Source: Citrobacter freundii ATCC 8090 = MTCC 1658 = NBRC 12681
Lineage (GTDB): Bacteria; Pseudomonadota; Gammaproteobacteria; Enterobacterales; Enterobacteriaceae
DNA: 64,000 nt
Reading direction: 5' to 3'
Assembly (NCBI RefSeq): GCF_011064845.1
Contig: NZ_CP049015.1
Span: forward strand, 2,356,001 to 2,420,000
Below the pieces are notes generated by a model. It did not search any database. It was given only the letters and a program-made list of their open reading frames with translations, and had not been told where the DNA came from. Below are positions 1-9,496 of the stretch, one piece after another; position 1 is the stretch's first letter; every line of letters starts with the position of its first letter. Position numbers and translations under genes: made by a program.

Positions 1-376
1 CGTGCCAGCTGGTCATCATTGTTGAAAGGAGCGTACAACAAGAGGCGAGCAGCAGCGCGGTAACCATCACCGGCTTGCGGCCAATAGCATCTGAAAGTGG
101 GCCGGTAAACAGTAACCCTATCGCCAGCATCGCCGTTGAAATGGAGAGTGAAATACTACTGCTGGCAGGAGAGACACCAAACTCGTGCGAAAGCACAGGC
201 AGTATGGGTTGTACACAATAGAGGAGGGCAAAAGTCGCCAGTCCGGCGGAAAACAGCGCCAGCGTGACGCGCATAAATGGGGATGTTCCGCGTTTGATAA
301 AACCATCCGGCGGGGTAACTATCTGTTCATCAATATCGCTTGTTGGCGCGGTATCGACAGTTGTTGTACGGCTCAC
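1..376 (-). CDS. ynfM: MFS exporter YnfM, N-terminal part (gene runs off the window)
   Basis: Predicted inner-membrane drug/metabolite exporter of the major facilitator superfamily. Translating the minus strand from a GTG at 374-376 gives a protein beginning MSRTTTVD, then a hydrophobic helix and the MFS loop motif GPLSDAIGRKPV, closely resembling E. coli YnfM as I remember it. About 125 codons are present and the rest lies left of base 1. The start is a GTG with an AAGGA ribosome site a few bases upstream, so ATG-only ORF callers miss it. It diverges from ynfL across about 107 bases, the usual LysR-target arrangement, which suggests YnfL regulates it; that is inference. Confidence 0.88.
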   Translation of the reverse strand, partial: MSRTTTVDTAPTSDIDEQIVTPPDGFIKRGTSPFMRVTLALFSAGLATFALLYCVQPILPVLSHEFGVSPASSSISLSISTAMLAIGLLFTGPLSDAIGRKPVMVTALLLASCCTLLSTMMTSWH

Positions 377-483
377 TTGAAATCCTTGCTCATCCAATTA
401 CGTCTACAGGACCAGCCTTAAGAGTATGAAAATCACAATATTCTGTCTAATATATTAATAATCTCAAATAATATTTTAAAAAT

Positions 484-1392
484 ATGAATATCGAACTGCG
501 TCATTTACGTTACTTTGTGGCCGTTGCCGAAGAGTTGCATTTTGGTCGGGCGGCAGCGCGATTGAACATTTCGCAACCGCCGCTAAGCCAGCAGATCCAG
601 ATCCTTGAACAGCAGGTTGGCGCCCGGTTACTTGCCCGAACTAACCGTAGCGTGGCGCTGACCTCTGCTGGAAAGCAGTTTCTGGCAGACAGTCGGCAGA
701 TCCTCGGGCTGGTTAATGAAGCCGCCGCCAGGGCTGAGCGTTTGCATTTGGGAGAAGCAGGGGAATTGCGTATCGGTTTTACGTCGTCGGCGCCGTTTAT
801 CAAAGCCGTTTCAGATACGTTATCTCTGTTTCGCCAAAGCTACCCGGCAGTGCATATGCAAACCCGCGAAATGAACACACGTGAGCAAATTGCCCCGCTC
901 AATGAAGGGACGTTGGATTTGGGACTTCTGCGCAATACGCAGCTTCCGGAAACGCTGGAGCGTGAAATCATTCTTCATGAACCACTGATGGCGATGATCC
1001 CACGCGCGCATCCGTTGGCGCAAAAACCCGTGGTCACGTTGGCCGAGCTGGCGAATGAGCCATTTGTCTTTTTTGACCCCCATGTGGGGACAGGGTTGTA
1101 TGACGATATTCTTGGCCTGATGCGTCGCTATGGACTAAAACCGACGATTGCGCAGGAGGTTGGCGAAGCGATGACTATCATCGGGCTGGTGGCTGCAGGA
1201 TTAGGGGTTTCTATACTTCCTGCTTCTTTTAAACGGGTGCAGCTATATGAAATGTGTTGGATCCCGATAGCGGAAGAAGATGCTGTCTCGGAAATGTGGT
1301 TAGTGTGGCCAAAGCATCATGAGCAAAGTCACGCCGCGCAACGCTTTCGTGAGCAGCTGCTGGCGGCCGTTCAGGCGATTAATTTAGTTTAA
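484..1392 (+). CDS. ynfL: LysR-family transcriptional regulator YnfL
   Basis: A 302-residue LysR-type regulator. The N-terminal winged helix-turn-helix is clear (residues about 1-60, starting MNIELRHLRYFVAVAEELHF and containing the recognition stretch ISQPPLSQQIQILE). It is followed by a periplasmic-binding-protein-like effector domain from about residue 90 to 295. Length matches the family (about 300). It is divergent from the exporter ynfM, so the likely role is local control of that gene; the effector is unknown. The start is the first ATG, with no good Shine-Dalgarno in the AT-rich leader. Recognition as YnfL rests on neighbourhood (ynfM, mlc) and overall sequence. Confidence 0.88.
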   Translation: MNIELRHLRYFVAVAEELHFGRAAARLNISQPPLSQQIQILEQQVGARLLARTNRSVALTSAGKQFLADSRQILGLVNEAAARAERLHLGEAGELRIGFTSSAPFIKAVSDTLSLFRQSYPAVHMQTREMNTREQIAPLNEGTLDLGLLRNTQLPETLEREIILHEPLMAMIPRAHPLAQKPVVTLAELANEPFVFFDPHVGTGLYDDILGLMRRYGLKPTIAQEVGEAMTIIGLVAAGLGVSILPASFKRVQLYEMCWIPIAEEDAVSEMWLVWPKHHEQSHAAQRFREQLLAAVQAINLV

Positions 1393-1476
1393 AAATGAGT
1401 GAAAATGTGCAGTAAATCACAAGGCTAAGTAAAAAGTTGACGGGAGCCATTGAAGTGCTTCACCATAGCCCGCAGA

Positions 1477-1498
1477 TTATTTCGGAGCGCGAAAATAA
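1477..1498. promoter_or_regulatory. Candidate Mlc operator in the mlc promoter
   Basis: An interrupted palindrome, TTATTTC (1477-1483), seven bases, then GAAAATAA (1491-1498), lies just before the mlc ribosome site. This resembles the AT-rich TTATTT...AAATAA operators of Mlc/NagC. Autoregulation of mlc is known in E. coli; assigning this exact site is inference. Confidence 0.5.
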
Positions 1499-1510
1499 AG
1501 GGAGTAAGTG

Positions 1511-2731
1511 GTGGTTGCTGATAGTCAGCCTGGGCATATCGATCAAATTAAGCAGACCAATGCTGGCGCGGTTTATCGCCTGATTGATCAGCTGGGTCCG
1601 GTATCGCGTATTGATCTCTCTCGCCTGGCGCAATTGGCGCCTGCCAGTATTACTAAAATTGTCCGCGAAATGCTCGAAGCGCACCTGGTGCAAGAGCTGG
1701 AAATCAAGGAAGCGGGCAGCCGTGGGCGTCCGGCAGTTGGGCTGGTTGTTGAAACGGAAGCCTGGCACTATTTATCCATCCGTATCAGTCGCGGCGAGAT
1801 CTTTCTGGCACTGCGCGATCTGAGCAGCAAACTGGTGGTAGAAGATTGTCTTGAAATGGAGCTGGTCAGTGAAACACCGCTTCTGGAACGTGTTATTACC
1901 CAGGTCGACCAGTTTTTCATCCGCCATCAACAAAAGCTGGAACGCTTAACCTCCATCGCCATCACCTTACCCGGCATTATTGATACTGAAAACGGTATCG
2001 TGCATCGCATGCCATTTTACGAAGATGTCAAAGAGATGCCGCTGGGCCAGGCGCTTGAGAACCATACTGGCGTACCAGTCTATATTCAGCATGATATTAG
2101 CGCCTGGACCATGGCTGAGGCGCTTTTCGGCGCATCGCGTGGTGCGCGCGACGTCATTCAGGTGGTGATCGATCATAACGTGGGTGCCGGGGTGATCACT
2201 GACGGTCATTTACTGCATGCAGGCAGCAGTAGCCTGGTGGAAATTGGCCATACGCAGGTGGATCCGTACGGTAAACGCTGCTACTGCGGTAACCATGGTT
2301 GTCTGGAAACGATCGCCAGCGTCGACAGCGTGCTCGAACTGGCGCAGGTGCGCTTGAAGCAGTCAATGAGTTCTTCTTTACACGGACAACCGCTGACGGT
2401 AGACGCACTGTGTCTGGCGGCAATGCAGGGTGATTTATTGGCGAAAGATATCATTAGCGGCGTCGGGACCCACGTCGGCAGAATTCTTGCCATCATGGTG
2501 AATTTGTTCAACCCGCAAAAGATATTGATTGGGTCTCCGCTCAGTAAAGCGGCAGATATCTTGTTCCCTACCATCGCTGACAGCATTCGTCAGCAGGCAC
2601 TTCCGGCTTACAGTCAGCATATAGTCGTCGAAAGTACGCAGTTTACCAATCAGGGGACGATGGCGGGGGCGGCGCTCGTTAAGGACGCGATGTATAACGG
2701 TTCTTTGTTGATTCGTCTATTACAGGGTTAA
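1511..2731 (+). CDS. mlc: Global glucose-responsive repressor Mlc (ROK family)
   Basis: Mlc represses PTS and sugar genes (ptsG, manXYZ, malT, ptsHI in E. coli) and is relieved when dephosphorylated EIICB-Glc sequesters it at the membrane. The 406-residue protein has an N-terminal helix-turn-helix (IDLSRLAQLAPASITKIVRE) and a ROK domain. The zinc-binding segment GKRCYCGNHGCLE holds the cysteines equivalent to C257, C259 and C264 of E. coli Mlc. Two GTG codons stand in tandem at 1508 and 1511. I chose 1511 because it gives the E. coli length and a six-base gap after GGGAG, against three bases for 1508. The sequence is nearly collinear with E. coli Mlc. Confidence 0.95.
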   Translation: MVADSQPGHIDQIKQTNAGAVYRLIDQLGPVSRIDLSRLAQLAPASITKIVREMLEAHLVQELEIKEAGSRGRPAVGLVVETEAWHYLSIRISRGEIFLALRDLSSKLVVEDCLEMELVSETPLLERVITQVDQFFIRHQQKLERLTSIAITLPGIIDTENGIVHRMPFYEDVKEMPLGQALENHTGVPVYIQHDISAWTMAEALFGASRGARDVIQVVIDHNVGAGVITDGHLLHAGSSSLVEIGHTQVDPYGKRCYCGNHGCLETIASVDSVLELAQVRLKQSMSSSLHGQPLTVDALCLAAMQGDLLAKDIISGVGTHVGRILAIMVNLFNPQKILIGSPLSKAADILFPTIADSIRQQALPAYSQHIVVESTQFTNQGTMAGAALVKDAMYNGSLLIRLLQG

Positions 2732-2856
2732 CATTTTTTAACTGTCGTACGAAAAATTGCGCTATCTCAAGCTGATCCTGGTCGTCATACCTTAGACTTT
2801 CTCCACTGTTTTATTTTCCTGACTTATATTTTCAAAGCATAACGGTGGAGTTAGTG

Positions 2857-3552
2857 ATGCTGAAGCGTTTCTTTATTACAGGTACAGACACTTCTGTTGG
2901 GAAGACCGTGGTTTCCCGCGCATTACTACAAGCGTTAGCGTCAGGGGGTAAAAGCGTTGCGGGTTACAAACCTGTAGCCAAAGGCAGCAAAGAGACGCCC
3001 GAAGGTCTGCGCAACAAAGATGCGCTGGTGCTGCAAAGCGTGTCCACTATCGAACTGCCTTACGAAGCGGTCAACCCGATTGCGCTCAGCGAAGACGAAA
3101 GTAGCGTAGCGCATAGTGGTCCGGTCAATTACACCCTGTTATCCAACGGTCTCGCAAGCCTCAGCGAAAAAGTCGATCACGTTGTCGTGGAAGGCACCGG
3201 AGGCTGGCGGAGCTTGATGAACGATCTGCGTCCGTTATCGGAATGGGTGGTGCAGGAACAACTGCCGGTGCTGATGGTGGTGGGTATCCAGGAAGGCTGT
3301 ATTAATCATGCCATCCTCACCGCACAGGCGATTGCCAGCGACGGACTGCCGCTGATTGGCTGGGTCGCGAACCGAATCAACCCGGGGCTGGCGCATTATG
3401 CGGAAATCATTGATGTGCTGGGTAAAAAATTACCTGCCCCGCTTATCGGTGAACTGCCTTATCTGCCTCGTGCAGAGCAGCGTGAGCTGTCACAGTACAT
3501 CCGTCTGTCAATGCTCGGCAGCGTGCTGTCGGTAGATAGAGTCGTGGCGTAA
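2857..3552 (+). CDS. bioD2: Dethiobiotin synthetase paralogue BioD2 (YnfK)
   Basis: A 231-residue ATP-dependent carboxylase of the BioD family, second copy to the bioD of the biotin operon. The P-loop GTDTSVGKT is at residues about 8-16, and the motifs [13 protein letters not shown] and [13 protein letters not shown] are characteristic. In E. coli this paralogue is poorly expressed and can supply dethiobiotin synthesis; here the motifs look intact. The ATG at 2857 follows GGTGGAG by six bases and restores the E. coli length; an upstream in-frame GTG at 2845 is less likely. Its last 45 bases overlap the 3' end of the convergent clcB. Confidence 0.92.
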   Translation: MLKRFFITGTDTSVGKTVVSRALLQALASGGKSVAGYKPVAKGSKETPEGLRNKDALVLQSVSTIELPYEAVNPIALSEDESSVAHSGPVNYTLLSNGLASLSEKVDHVVVEGTGGWRSLMNDLRPLSEWVVQEQLPVLMVVGIQEGCINHAILTAQAIASDGLPLIGWVANRINPGLAHYAEIIDVLGKKLPAPLIGELPYLPRAEQRELSQYIRLSMLGSVLSVDRVVA

Positions 3553-4761
3553 CGTACGCGACAGCACCGACGCCAGGACACAGGCAATCAGTAATCCGGG
3601 GAGCAGGCGATACTCCCCGGTCATTTCACAAACCATCAAGGTCGACATTATTGGTGCATGCGTGGTAGCCGCCAGCAGCGTGGCCATCCCCGTTAAGCCC
3701 AGCAAAATAGCAATTTCATCCGAGCCCGGAAGCCATAATCCCCATACCTGACCCAGCAGCATGCCCACCGACAAGCCGACAAACAGCGTTGGCGTAAACA
3801 CGCCACCTGGCGCACCGGATCCACTGCTGGCAAGCACCGCCAGTAATTTGCAGATAAAAATCCCGCTAACTACGGCCAGCAGCGGTGGCGAAAGTAAATA
3901 TGACTGCACCACGCTGTAGCCATTACCCCAGACTGCAGGCGTGAGCAATGAAAGCAGGCCAACGATCAACCCACCAAGCGCCAGTTGCCACGGCGGCGAG
4001 AGTTTTAAGCGCAAAAAACCATTATGGCTGGTGGTCATCAGCCACATGAAGAGCGGTCCGCAGAAGCCAGCAGCCAGACCGGTGCTGACAATCATAACGT
4101 ATTCCAGAGTATGCAATTCCCGAGACAGGTGAACGGTATACAGCAGCGCATTGCTGTCGCTAAGCAGATTGGTGGTGAGTAATGCGACTACGGCGGACAC
4201 CACTACCGGTCCCAGTGATGCGAGGATCAGCGTGCCAAACAACACTTCGGCAATAAATAAACTGCCCGCCAGCGGGGCATGATAGGCTCCGGCCATACCC
4301 GCTGCGGCGCCGCAGGCAATCCATAACTTCCATTCTGTACGTGGGGTAAAGCGTTGAGCAAAGCAGGAAGCCGCCAGCGCCGCCAGTAAAATCATGGCAC
4401 CTTCGCGTCCGATAGCGCTCCCGCTGGCGACAACCAGTAACGAGGCCAGCGATTTCACCAGGCTGGCACTGACGTCAAATTGTCCGTCGGTTTGTAGAGC
4501 TTCCATATAATCGGTGGGAGCCTGTGGGCGTAAACGGTTAAATTTTTGCCAGCCCCACAGTAGTAATCCAGCCGCCAGACCGCCGAGTGCAGGTGTCAGC
4601 ATACGCCTTAAAGGCGAAAGGTTTGTCGCAGCGTTGACCAGACTCCCCGTGTTATTGCTCAGAAACAACCATTCGAGAAGCAGCATGGCATGACGAAATC
4701 CTGCGACGGCCAGCGCAGCAAGGACGCCAATCAACGCGGCGATCAGCAGACGGCGGAACAT
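3508..4761 (-). CDS. clcB: Voltage-gated chloride channel / Cl-/H+ antiporter ClcB
   Basis: Inner-membrane CLC-family protein of about 417 residues with roughly ten to twelve membrane helices. CLC signature segments are visible: [11 protein letters not shown] (GREGP-like motif), [14 protein letters not shown] and a selectivity-filter region. ClcB helps extreme-acid resistance by balancing charge during proton pumping by amino-acid decarboxylase systems. The start is uncertain: the ATG at 4761 gives MFRRLLIA and the E. coli length, but lacks a clear ribosome site. In-frame upstream starts at 4797 and 4887 would add a basic N-terminal tail. The 3' end overlaps bioD2 tail-to-tail. Confidence 0.9.
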   Translation of the reverse strand: MFRRLLIAALIGVLAALAVAGFRHAMLLLEWLFLSNNTGSLVNAATNLSPLRRMLTPALGGLAAGLLLWGWQKFNRLRPQAPTDYMEALQTDGQFDVSASLVKSLASLLVVASGSAIGREGAMILLAALAASCFAQRFTPRTEWKLWIACGAAAGMAGAYHAPLAGSLFIAEVLFGTLILASLGPVVVSAVVALLTTNLLSDSNALLYTVHLSRELHTLEYVMIVSTGLAAGFCGPLFMWLMTTSHNGFLRLKLSPPWQLALGGLIVGLLSLLTPAVWGNGYSVVQSYLLSPPLLAVVSGIFICKLLAVLASSGSGAPGGVFTPTLFVGLSVGMLLGQVWGLWLPGSDEIAILLGLTGMATLLAATTHAPIMSTLMVCEMTGEYRLLPGLLIACVLASVLSRTLRHDSIYRQHAAEH

Positions 4762-4916
4762 GGCGCGCAGGTCAGGATAAGCATGTAAATGATGCATGTG
4801 TGGCCAGAGAGGAAGTTTCAGACGTTTTATTTTGCGGCTATTTGACAACAGAAGCAAAAGCTCAGCGTGCGCAACAGGATGCACCACAGGCAGTATGCAT
4901 CCTGCCTGTGACGAAA

Positions 4917-5531
4917 TTAACGAAACAAAGGCTTATCGGCTACCGGGATCAATAACTGTGATTGCCACTGTGCCAGCGTCAGACGCGCCAGCTCACCCAG
5001 CGCCTGGTAGAAAGGGTGATCGGCTTTTTCGATAAACACATTAAGGAAGCGCGATGACCATGGGAACAGATGCCAGGCCAGCAGCTGTTCGCACTCGGTG
5101 TGGCGTTCGTTCTCAGCAAGCCAGGCCGTCAGCAACAGTAGTGAACCAAAGTGATCTTCCGGCTCATTTTGCTGCATAGCAAACTGGATACCGTTGTCAC
5201 GCATCCACTGACGCAGAGCCAGCGTGGAGTCGCCAAACAACACGTTTTCACGATCCAGCCAGACAGATCCCCAGGGCGGAGAAGGGAGCGCATAAGGGCC
5301 AACAAACAGACGTTGCCAGGCTTGCGGGAGAGACTCATCGGCCTCAGCCTGAAACTGTGCAACTAACGGCGAAAGCGTTGTCTTTTCAAGCGGCCACTGC
5401 GCCTGCCAACCATCGTTGCTTAACGCACTGACCAGTGCCGAAGCTTCGGCACTGTCTGGGGCATAGTAAAACAGCGCGCCGAGCACACGCGCTGCGGTGG
5501 AAAAGTTGTCACGTTGTGAAAAATGGGTCAT
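4917..5531 (-). CDS. dmsD: Tat proofreading chaperone DmsD
   Basis: A 204-residue cytoplasmic redox-enzyme maturation protein (TorD/DmsD family) that binds the twin-arginine leader of DmsA/YnfE-type reductases and holds them until cofactor loading and Tat export. It is collinear with E. coli DmsD over its full length, including the conserved WGSVWLDRE and QNEPEDHFG segments; the latter lies near the leader-binding groove. It is the last gene of the ynfE-ynfG-ynfH-dmsD operon and follows ynfH by 42 bases. It may also serve DmsA encoded elsewhere, so it could stay useful even if ynfG is inactive. Confidence 0.95.
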   Translation of the reverse strand: MTHFSQRDNFSTAARVLGALFYYAPDSAEASALVSALSNDGWQAQWPLEKTTLSPLVAQFQAEADESLPQAWQRLFVGPYALPSPPWGSVWLDRENVLFGDSTLALRQWMRDNGIQFAMQQNEPEDHFGSLLLLTAWLAENERHTECEQLLAWHLFPWSSRFLNVFIEKADHPFYQALGELARLTLAQWQSQLLIPVADKPLFR

Positions 5532-5573
5532 GCAAACAATCCTGAACAGTGCGGGTTGCCCCGCACCCGAAAA

Positions 5574-6428
5574 TTAACCTGCGACAGCCATTCCGACTGT
5601 CATATGTAAACCGTAAAACAAGCCGCGGCCAATGATTTCACCGGCGAGGACGGACACTAAGCCCAGCGCCAGTCCGCCGACGGACGGTTCTTTGCGACGG
5701 ACAAGCGGGCATATCCAGCAGCCCAGCCCCGCAACCAGCAGGAGGATGCGCCAGACCTGCAGGCTTGCGTAGTCGGGCACCAGCGCGCCAGCGTTTTGTA
5801 CCGAACTGTGGATTTCGCCGAGCGACAGTCCCTGCAGCACAACAACAGCCACGGTCACCAGCAGGGCCAGCACGCTGATACCGGCGAATCTGGCAGGGCT
5901 GCAGGAAACACCCGCAGCCCGCAGCAGCAGGGCGGCAAACAGCGGACCGCTCAGCAGCATCGTCATGAAAAACGCCAGTGTAGTATAGCCATTATACCAG
6001 GTTGGGACGGTGTCTATCTGGTAGACGTTGGTCATCGCATAGACAAATACCAGGCCCAGCAACATGCTCAACAGCAGCCAGATTTTACCTAATGTTGCGG
6101 GCATTTTACCGAGAAACGCCACCAGCCACCACAGGCCACCGACGGCGAAAAACAGCGAACCGCTGGCAATTTCGTTACTCAGCGCCGATGCGCCAATTCG
6201 GTTCAGCGAGTTAAACGCGCGCAGCGGCGAACCTAAATGTATGACTGAGGCGAGAAAGGCGATGCCCATCACCAGCCACAGAAAAAACATGCTGCGCACA
6301 ATACGCTGCTTTACCGCATCGTCTTTAGCGGTTAGCCAGCCGTAGCCACTTACGATCAGCGCCCCGGCTACGCACTGGCCCAGCACCGTGAACAGTACCA
6401 GCGGCCATTCATGCCATCCATTTCCCAT
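5574..6428 (-). CDS. ynfH: DMSO reductase-family membrane anchor subunit YnfH
   Basis: DmsC-type anchor of 284 residues with about eight hydrophobic helices. In this family it docks the catalytic and iron-sulfur subunits to the periplasmic face and takes electrons from menaquinol. It begins MGNGWHEWPLVLFTVLGQ as in DmsC/YnfH proteins. An AGGAGG ribosome site lies inside the end of ynfG, whose stop is one base upstream, so translation is probably coupled. If ynfG is truly interrupted, coupling would be expected to be reduced unless translation restarts inside ynfG. Confidence 0.93.
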   Translation of the reverse strand: MGNGWHEWPLVLFTVLGQCVAGALIVSGYGWLTAKDDAVKQRIVRSMFFLWLVMGIAFLASVIHLGSPLRAFNSLNRIGASALSNEIASGSLFFAVGGLWWLVAFLGKMPATLGKIWLLLSMLLGLVFVYAMTNVYQIDTVPTWYNGYTTLAFFMTMLLSGPLFAALLLRAAGVSCSPARFAGISVLALLVTVAVVVLQGLSLGEIHSSVQNAGALVPDYASLQVWRILLLVAGLGCWICPLVRRKEPSVGGLALGLVSVLAGEIIGRGLFYGLHMTVGMAVAG

Positions 6429-6429
6429 T

Positions 6430-7047
6430 TTACACCTCCTTTGGATTAGCCAGAAAACCCGTGGTATCCCCGGTCGGGCGGCAATTGGCGTTTGGTTTGA
6501 TCACAATACTCGGTCTGGTGAAGTGCGCACCCGGCAGCGGGGCGACGGCTGCCAGATCACCATGTTTTTTGCGCAGCTCATCAATGGGACCGAAGTCCAG
6601 CGCACGCAGCGGACAGGACTCGACGCAGACAGGCTTTTTGCCGTCTGCCACGCGGTCATGACAGCCATCGCACTTGGTCATATGCCCTTTGGCGGCATTG
6701 TACTGCGGTGCGCCGTACGGACAGGCCATGTGGCAGTAACGACAGCCAATACACACATCTTCATCAACGACCACAAAACCATCATCACGTTTATGCATAG
6801 CCCCGCTGGGGCAAACCTTGGTACAGGCCGGATCTTCACAGTGGTTACAGGCAATGGAGAGGTAGTAGGCGAAAACGTTCTGTCGCCAGACGCCGTTGTC
6901 TTCCTACCAGTCACCTCCGGCGTATTCGTAAATCCGGCGGAAACTGACGTCGGGCGTGAGATCCTTGTAGTCTTTGCAGGCCAGTTCGCAGGTTTTGCAT
7001 CCGGTGCAACGACTGGAATCAATAAAAAATCCATACTGAGTTGTCAT
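6430..7047 (-). pseudogene. ynfG: ynfG, DMSO reductase-family iron-sulfur subunit, interrupted by an in-frame amber codon
   Basis: Read on the minus strand from the ATG at 7045-7047, the gene has exactly the E. coli YnfG length (205 codons plus stop) and no frameshift. Codon 48 (6904-6906), however, is TAG, within GDW-stop-EDNGVW, where E. coli has Gln; a single C-to-T change from CAG explains it. Upstream is the first four-cysteine motif CTGCKTCELAC. Downstream are further ferredoxin-type clusters (CNHCEDPACTKVCPSG and CIGCRYCHMACPYG). YnfG would carry four [4Fe-4S] clusters linking YnfH to YnfE. An AAGGA ribosome site supports the start. Alternatives are a sequencing error, amber suppression, or restart at the internal ATG of codon 82, which would lose the first cluster motif. 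Confidence 0.85.
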
Positions 7048-7057
7048 GGGTTAGTCC

Positions 7058-9496
7058 TTAAACCTTCTCGATCTCGACCAGATTAGTGTGCTGTGGGTTG
7101 CCTTTTGCCAGCGGTGAAGGGCGCTGTGTTGTCAGCGTATTTACGCAGGCGCCATGATCAATTTTGTCGCCGGTCATATCGGCATCGTGCCATGCACCCT
7201 GGCCCATTGCGCTGACGCCAGGCAGGATCCGCGGCGTCACTTTGGCCGCAATACGTACTTCACCGCGGTCGTTAAAGACCCGCACCATATCGCCATTTGC
7301 AATACCACGCTTTTGGGCATCGACAGGGTTGATCCACACTTCCTGACGGCAGGACGCCTGCAGAACATCGATATTGCCGTAGCTGGAGTGCGTACGGGAT
7401 TTGTAATGGAAGCCAAACAACTGCAGCGGAAATGCGCTGCGTTTCGGATCATCCCACCCTTCAAACGTAGAGGCGTAGACGGGAAGCGGGCTAATTACTT
7501 CGTCCTTTTGCAACTCCCAGGTGTTGGCTATTTTCGCCAGTCGACTGGAATAAATTTCAATCTTTCCGGACGGTGTTTTGAGCGGATTGGCCTGCGGATC
7601 GTCGCGGAATTTTTTATAAGCGACAAAATGCCCGTTAGGGTCTTTACGTTTATAGATCCCCATTTTTTTCAGCTCGTCATAGGAAGGCAGCGCGGGGTCT
7701 TTGGCCAGCATTTTTGCATACAAATACTGGAGCCACTGTTCCTGAGTACGGCCTTCCGTAAAGCGTTGATAGATATCATTGCCAAGGCGTTTGGCGACTT
7801 CGCTCATTATCCAGTAGATCGGTTTACGCTCGAACTTCGGTGACGTCGCGGGTTGAATAAAAATGAGGTATCCCATGTTGCCGGCATAGTCGTTAGGAAT
7901 AATGTCTTCCTGTTCGACGGTCATTAAGTCCGGCAGCAGAATATCGGCATATTTGGCCGAAGATGTCATGAAGTTTTCGATGACCACTATCATTTCGCAT
8001 TTCGTGTCATCCTGAAGGATCTCATGCGTTTTATTGATATCTGAGTGCTGATTAGTAATGGTGTTGCCCGCGTAGTTCCAGATAAATTTAATCGGTACAT
8101 CGAGCTTATCTTTCCCGCGCACGCCATCGCGGGTTGCGGTCATTTCCGGGCCACGAGCGATGGCGTCGGTCCAGCTAAAGCAGGATATCTGGGTCTTGAT
8201 GGGATTCTCCGGCAGCGGCATGCGTTCAATCGTGATGGTGTAGGTTGATTCTCGTGCACCGCTATTGCCGCCGTTGATGCCAACGTTGCCGGTCAGGATA
8301 GGCAACATCGCGATCGCCCGTGAGGTCAGTTCGCCGTTAGCCTGACGTTGCGGCCCCCAGCCCTGACAAATATATGCCGGTTTTGTGCTGCCGATTTCCC
8401 GAGCCAGTTTGATAATGCGATCGGCGGGGATCCCGGTGACATGCGAGGCCCATTGGGGCGTTTTAGCGATACCGTCATCGCCGTTGCCAAGTATATAGGC
8501 CTTGTAATGTCCGTTAGCGGGGGCGTCGGCGGGTAGGGTTTTCTCGTCATAACCAATGCAATATGTGTCGAGGAACGCCTGATCGACAAGATTTTCGTTA
8601 ATCATAACCCAGGCAAGTCCCGCCACGAGTGCGGCATCGGTTCCTGGGCGGATAGGGATCCACTCATCTTCACGACCCGCAGCGGTATCGGTATAGCGCG
8701 GATCAATGACGATCATCCGGGCATTAGATCGCTCCCGGGCCTGCTCAAGGAAGTACGTTATTCCGCCGCCGCTCATGCGCGTTTCGGCAGGATTATTGCC
8801 AAACATTACTACCAGTTTCGTGTTTTCGATGTCGGATGTGCTGTTGCCGTCATTTGAGCCGTAGGTATAGGGCATTGCTGCCGCGATTTGTGCGGTGCTG
8901 TAAGTGCCGTAATGACTCAGAAATCCGCCATAGCAGTTCATCAGGCGAGCGACCAGCGAGGCATAAGGAGAGGAGCGCGTAATGTTGCCGCCTACAATGC
9001 CTGAGGTGTAATTAATATAAACAGCTTCATTACCATATTTCTCCACGGTATTTTTTAAACTGTCACTGATGGTATCCAGCGCTTCCTGCCAGGTTATACG
9101 TTCGAATTTTCCCTCACCACGTTTGCCTACGCGCTTCATCGGATAGTTCAGGCGATCCGGATGATTGATCCGTCGGCGGATTGAACGCCCACGCAGACAG
9201 GCACGAACCTGGTGCTGACCATAAATATCGTCTCCGGTCGTATCGGACTCCACCCATACGACTTCGTCATCTTTGATGTGGAGTTGCAGGGCACAACGGC
9301 TGCCGCAGTTTACGGAACACGCGCCCCAAACCACTTTCTCTTCAGCCGGTTGCATCGCCTGTTGTACCGCAGCGGCGGCGGTGCGCATTCCAAAAGGTAA
9401 TGACAGCCCGCCTGCGGCAAGCGCCAGCGAACCGATAGCCGAGGATTTCACTAACGTCCTGCGGCTGATGCCTCCATATTGCTCAGTATCAGACAT
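7058..9496 (-). CDS. ynfE: Molybdopterin reductase catalytic subunit YnfE (DMSO/selenate reductase family)
   Basis: An 812-residue periplasmic molybdenum enzyme. It has a twin-arginine leader (SRRTLVKSS near residue 11 with a hydrophobic stretch to about 44). The N-terminal [4Fe-4S] site is C60-x3-C64-x3-C68 with C100, and molybdopterin-binding domains follow. The YSTAQ segment near residue 200 fits the serine ligand region of DMSO-reductase-type enzymes. E. coli has tandem paralogues ynfE and ynfF, both implicated in selenate reduction. Here there is one gene, whose N-terminus (GISRRTLVKS) is more like YnfE as I recall it. It heads the operon with ynfG, ynfH and dmsD, behind an FNR box. No in-frame stop was seen. 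Confidence 0.92.
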   Translation of the reverse strand: MSDTEQYGGISRRTLVKSSAIGSLALAAGGLSLPFGMRTAAAAVQQAMQPAEEKVVWGACSVNCGSRCALQLHIKDDEVVWVESDTTGDDIYGQHQVRACLRGRSIRRRINHPDRLNYPMKRVGKRGEGKFERITWQEALDTISDSLKNTVEKYGNEAVYINYTSGIVGGNITRSSPYASLVARLMNCYGGFLSHYGTYSTAQIAAAMPYTYGSNDGNSTSDIENTKLVVMFGNNPAETRMSGGGITYFLEQARERSNARMIVIDPRYTDTAAGREDEWIPIRPGTDAALVAGLAWVMINENLVDQAFLDTYCIGYDEKTLPADAPANGHYKAYILGNGDDGIAKTPQWASHVTGIPADRIIKLAREIGSTKPAYICQGWGPQRQANGELTSRAIAMLPILTGNVGINGGNSGARESTYTITIERMPLPENPIKTQISCFSWTDAIARGPEMTATRDGVRGKDKLDVPIKFIWNYAGNTITNQHSDINKTHEILQDDTKCEMIVVIENFMTSSAKYADILLPDLMTVEQEDIIPNDYAGNMGYLIFIQPATSPKFERKPIYWIMSEVAKRLGNDIYQRFTEGRTQEQWLQYLYAKMLAKDPALPSYDELKKMGIYKRKDPNGHFVAYKKFRDDPQANPLKTPSGKIEIYSSRLAKIANTWELQKDEVISPLPVYASTFEGWDDPKRSAFPLQLFGFHYKSRTHSSYGNIDVLQASCRQEVWINPVDAQKRGIANGDMVRVFNDRGEVRIAAKVTPRILPGVSAMGQGAWHDADMTGDKIDHGACVNTLTTQRPSPLAKGNPQHTNLVEIEKV

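Noticed and set aside
6430..7047. Frameshift as the cause of the split ynfG reading frame
   Set aside because: Translation in a single frame runs through the whole gene; only a TAG substitution interrupts it, and the length is unchanged.
6388..7086. A 232-codon plus-strand open frame opposite ynfG/ynfH
   Set aside because: It is antisense to clearly homologous ynfG and ynfH coding sequence, with no ribosome site or recognisable product.
7154..7843. A 229-codon plus-strand frame opposite ynfE
   Set aside because: Shadow of the highly conserved ynfE frame; composition is not protein-like.
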